This document shows, in pieces, positions 6,444 through 7,219 of a stretch of DNA of 7,219 nt. The DNA is taken from assembly GCA_036497785.1 (NCBI GenBank), contig DASXIW010000176.1, positions 1 to 7,219 on the forward strand. Direction: 5' to 3'. This DNA comes from DASXIW01 sp036497785. Lineage in GTDB: Bacteria; Pseudomonadota; Alphaproteobacteria; Acetobacterales; Acetobacteraceae. Position numbers and translations under genes: made by a program. Under the pieces are notes generated by a model that ran no database searches, was not told the origin of the DNA, and was given only the letters and a program-made list of their open reading frames with translations. The first letter of the stretch is position 1; every line of letters starts with the position of its first letter.

Positions 6444-7219
6444 TTATCGCGACGCTCGGGCGGGGCGCGACGAAATGTTGCGGTGAGGCACCAGGGAAGC
6501 GGCGGCGATCGCGGCGGCGGCGGCGAGCGGGATTGCCAGCGCCAGCCGCAGGCCGAGCGCCTCCGCGGCGAAGCCGATCATCGGCGGTCCGGCGAGCATG
6601 CCGACATAGCCGATGGTGGCCACCATGGCGACGCCGACGCTGGGCGACGTGCCCCGCGCCCGGGCGGCGGCGGAGAACAACACCGGCACGACGTTGGACA
6701 AACCAAACCCGACCAGCGCGAAGCCGGCCGCGCCGAGATGGGGCTGGGCCGCGCCGAACACGGCAAGCGTCGCCCCCAGGCGCATCGTGCCACGCCCGCC
6801 AATGGCGCGCACCACGTGGTCGCCGAACAGCCGCCCGCTTGCCATGGCGATGGAGAAGGCGGCGAAACCGCTTGCCCCCTGGGCCGGCGTCGCGCCGGCG
6901 ACGGTGATCAGGAAAAGGCCGGACCAGTCCGCCATCGCGCCTTCGATCATGAAGGCCATGAAGCAGAGCACGCCGATCCCCAGCAAGGCGCGGCTCGGCC
7001 AGACGAAGCCGGGTGCGGCGGCCTCCGCATGTGGCCGTCCGGGCAGGCTGGGTGCGAGGCCGGCGGCCAGGACCAGGGCGGCCGCGAGCGCGCCTATGAT
7101 GGCCAGACACCCCGACACGCCCAGGCCGGCGGCCAGCAGCAGCCCGCCCGCCGAGGCGCCGAGCAGGCCACCCAGGCTGTTCGCACCATGGAAGGAGGAG
7201 TTGATGGCCGATCCCCAGG
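6444..7219 (-). CDS. MFS transporter, C-terminal part (YbjJ-like), cut by the window edge
   Basis: This is an inner-membrane transporter of the major facilitator superfamily; the substrate is unknown. The frame stays open to the right edge, giving 257 visible residues beginning WGSAINSSFHGANSLGGLLG, a segment typical of the first half of YbjJ/FucP-like members. It continues through a central loop (PSLPGRPHAEAAAP) into about six more hydrophobic segments: the MAFMIEGAMADWSGLFL stretch characteristic of YbjJ-like proteins, ASGFAAFSIAMASGRLFGD, GATLAVFGAAQP, AGFALVGFGLSNVVPVLF, MVATIGYVGMLAGPPMIGF and a final Ala-rich helix. The protein ends in a short basic tail (HRNISSRPARASR). An internal GTG at 7116-7118 could be mistaken for the start, but family similarity continues upstream of it, so the true start lies outside the window. 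The TAA at 6444-6446 is 134 bases before the next gene. Confidence 0.88.
   Translation of the reverse strand, partial: WGSAINSSFHGANSLGGLLGASAGGLLLAAGLGVSGCLAIIGALAAALVLAAGLAPSLPGRPHAEAAAPGFVWPSRALLGIGVLCFMAFMIEGAMADWSGLFLITVAGATPAQGASGFAAFSIAMASGRLFGDHVVRAIGGRGTMRLGATLAVFGAAQPHLGAAGFALVGFGLSNVVPVLFSAAARARGTSPSVGVAMVATIGYVGMLAGPPMIGFAAEALGLRLALAIPLAAAAAIAAASLVPHRNISSRPARASR

Overview
The window is GC-rich and codes almost entirely on the minus strand. Protein sequences, alanine- and proline-rich codon use and gene content suggest an alphaproteobacterium, perhaps Acetobacteraceae or a relative. This placement is inference, because no rRNA or other phylogenetic marker is present.

Layout, read in the direction of transcription (high to low coordinates): (1) the C-terminal part of a major facilitator superfamily (MFS) transporter that enters from the right edge (6444-7219); (2) an intact secreted or periplasmic protein of about 485 residues with a clear signal peptide and strong ribosome binding site (4852-6309); (3) a three-gene sugar locus at 1189-4754, made of a TIGR03087-like glycosyltransferase, an HddA-type heptose-7-phosphate kinase and a fused HddC nucleotidyltransferase/GmhB phosphatase; (4) a gap of about 560 bases without a supportable gene (625-1188); (5) an intact, unrecognised acidic protein of 183 residues (73-624).

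Together the locus would supply three of the four steps from sedoheptulose-7-phosphate to GDP-D-glycero-alpha-D-manno-heptose (kinase, 7-phosphatase, guanylyltransferase), plus a glycosyltransferase that could use this or another sugar in a surface glycan. The first enzyme, GmhA isomerase, is not in the window.

The most striking point is that all three genes of the sugar locus are broken as written. I count about ten frame changes, one in-frame stop codon and no canonical start codon for the HddC part. The neighbouring genes are open over about 2.8 kb without a single break. Conserved motifs survive on both sides of every break. The locus is therefore either a recently decayed heptose operon or a stretch of poor sequence quality. 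A 7-bp tandem duplication at one break and a substitution-type stop codon favour real decay; several breaks lying in G/C runs favour sequencing error. Because GC-rich DNA keeps the wrong frames open, automatic annotation of this stretch will give long chimeric proteins.
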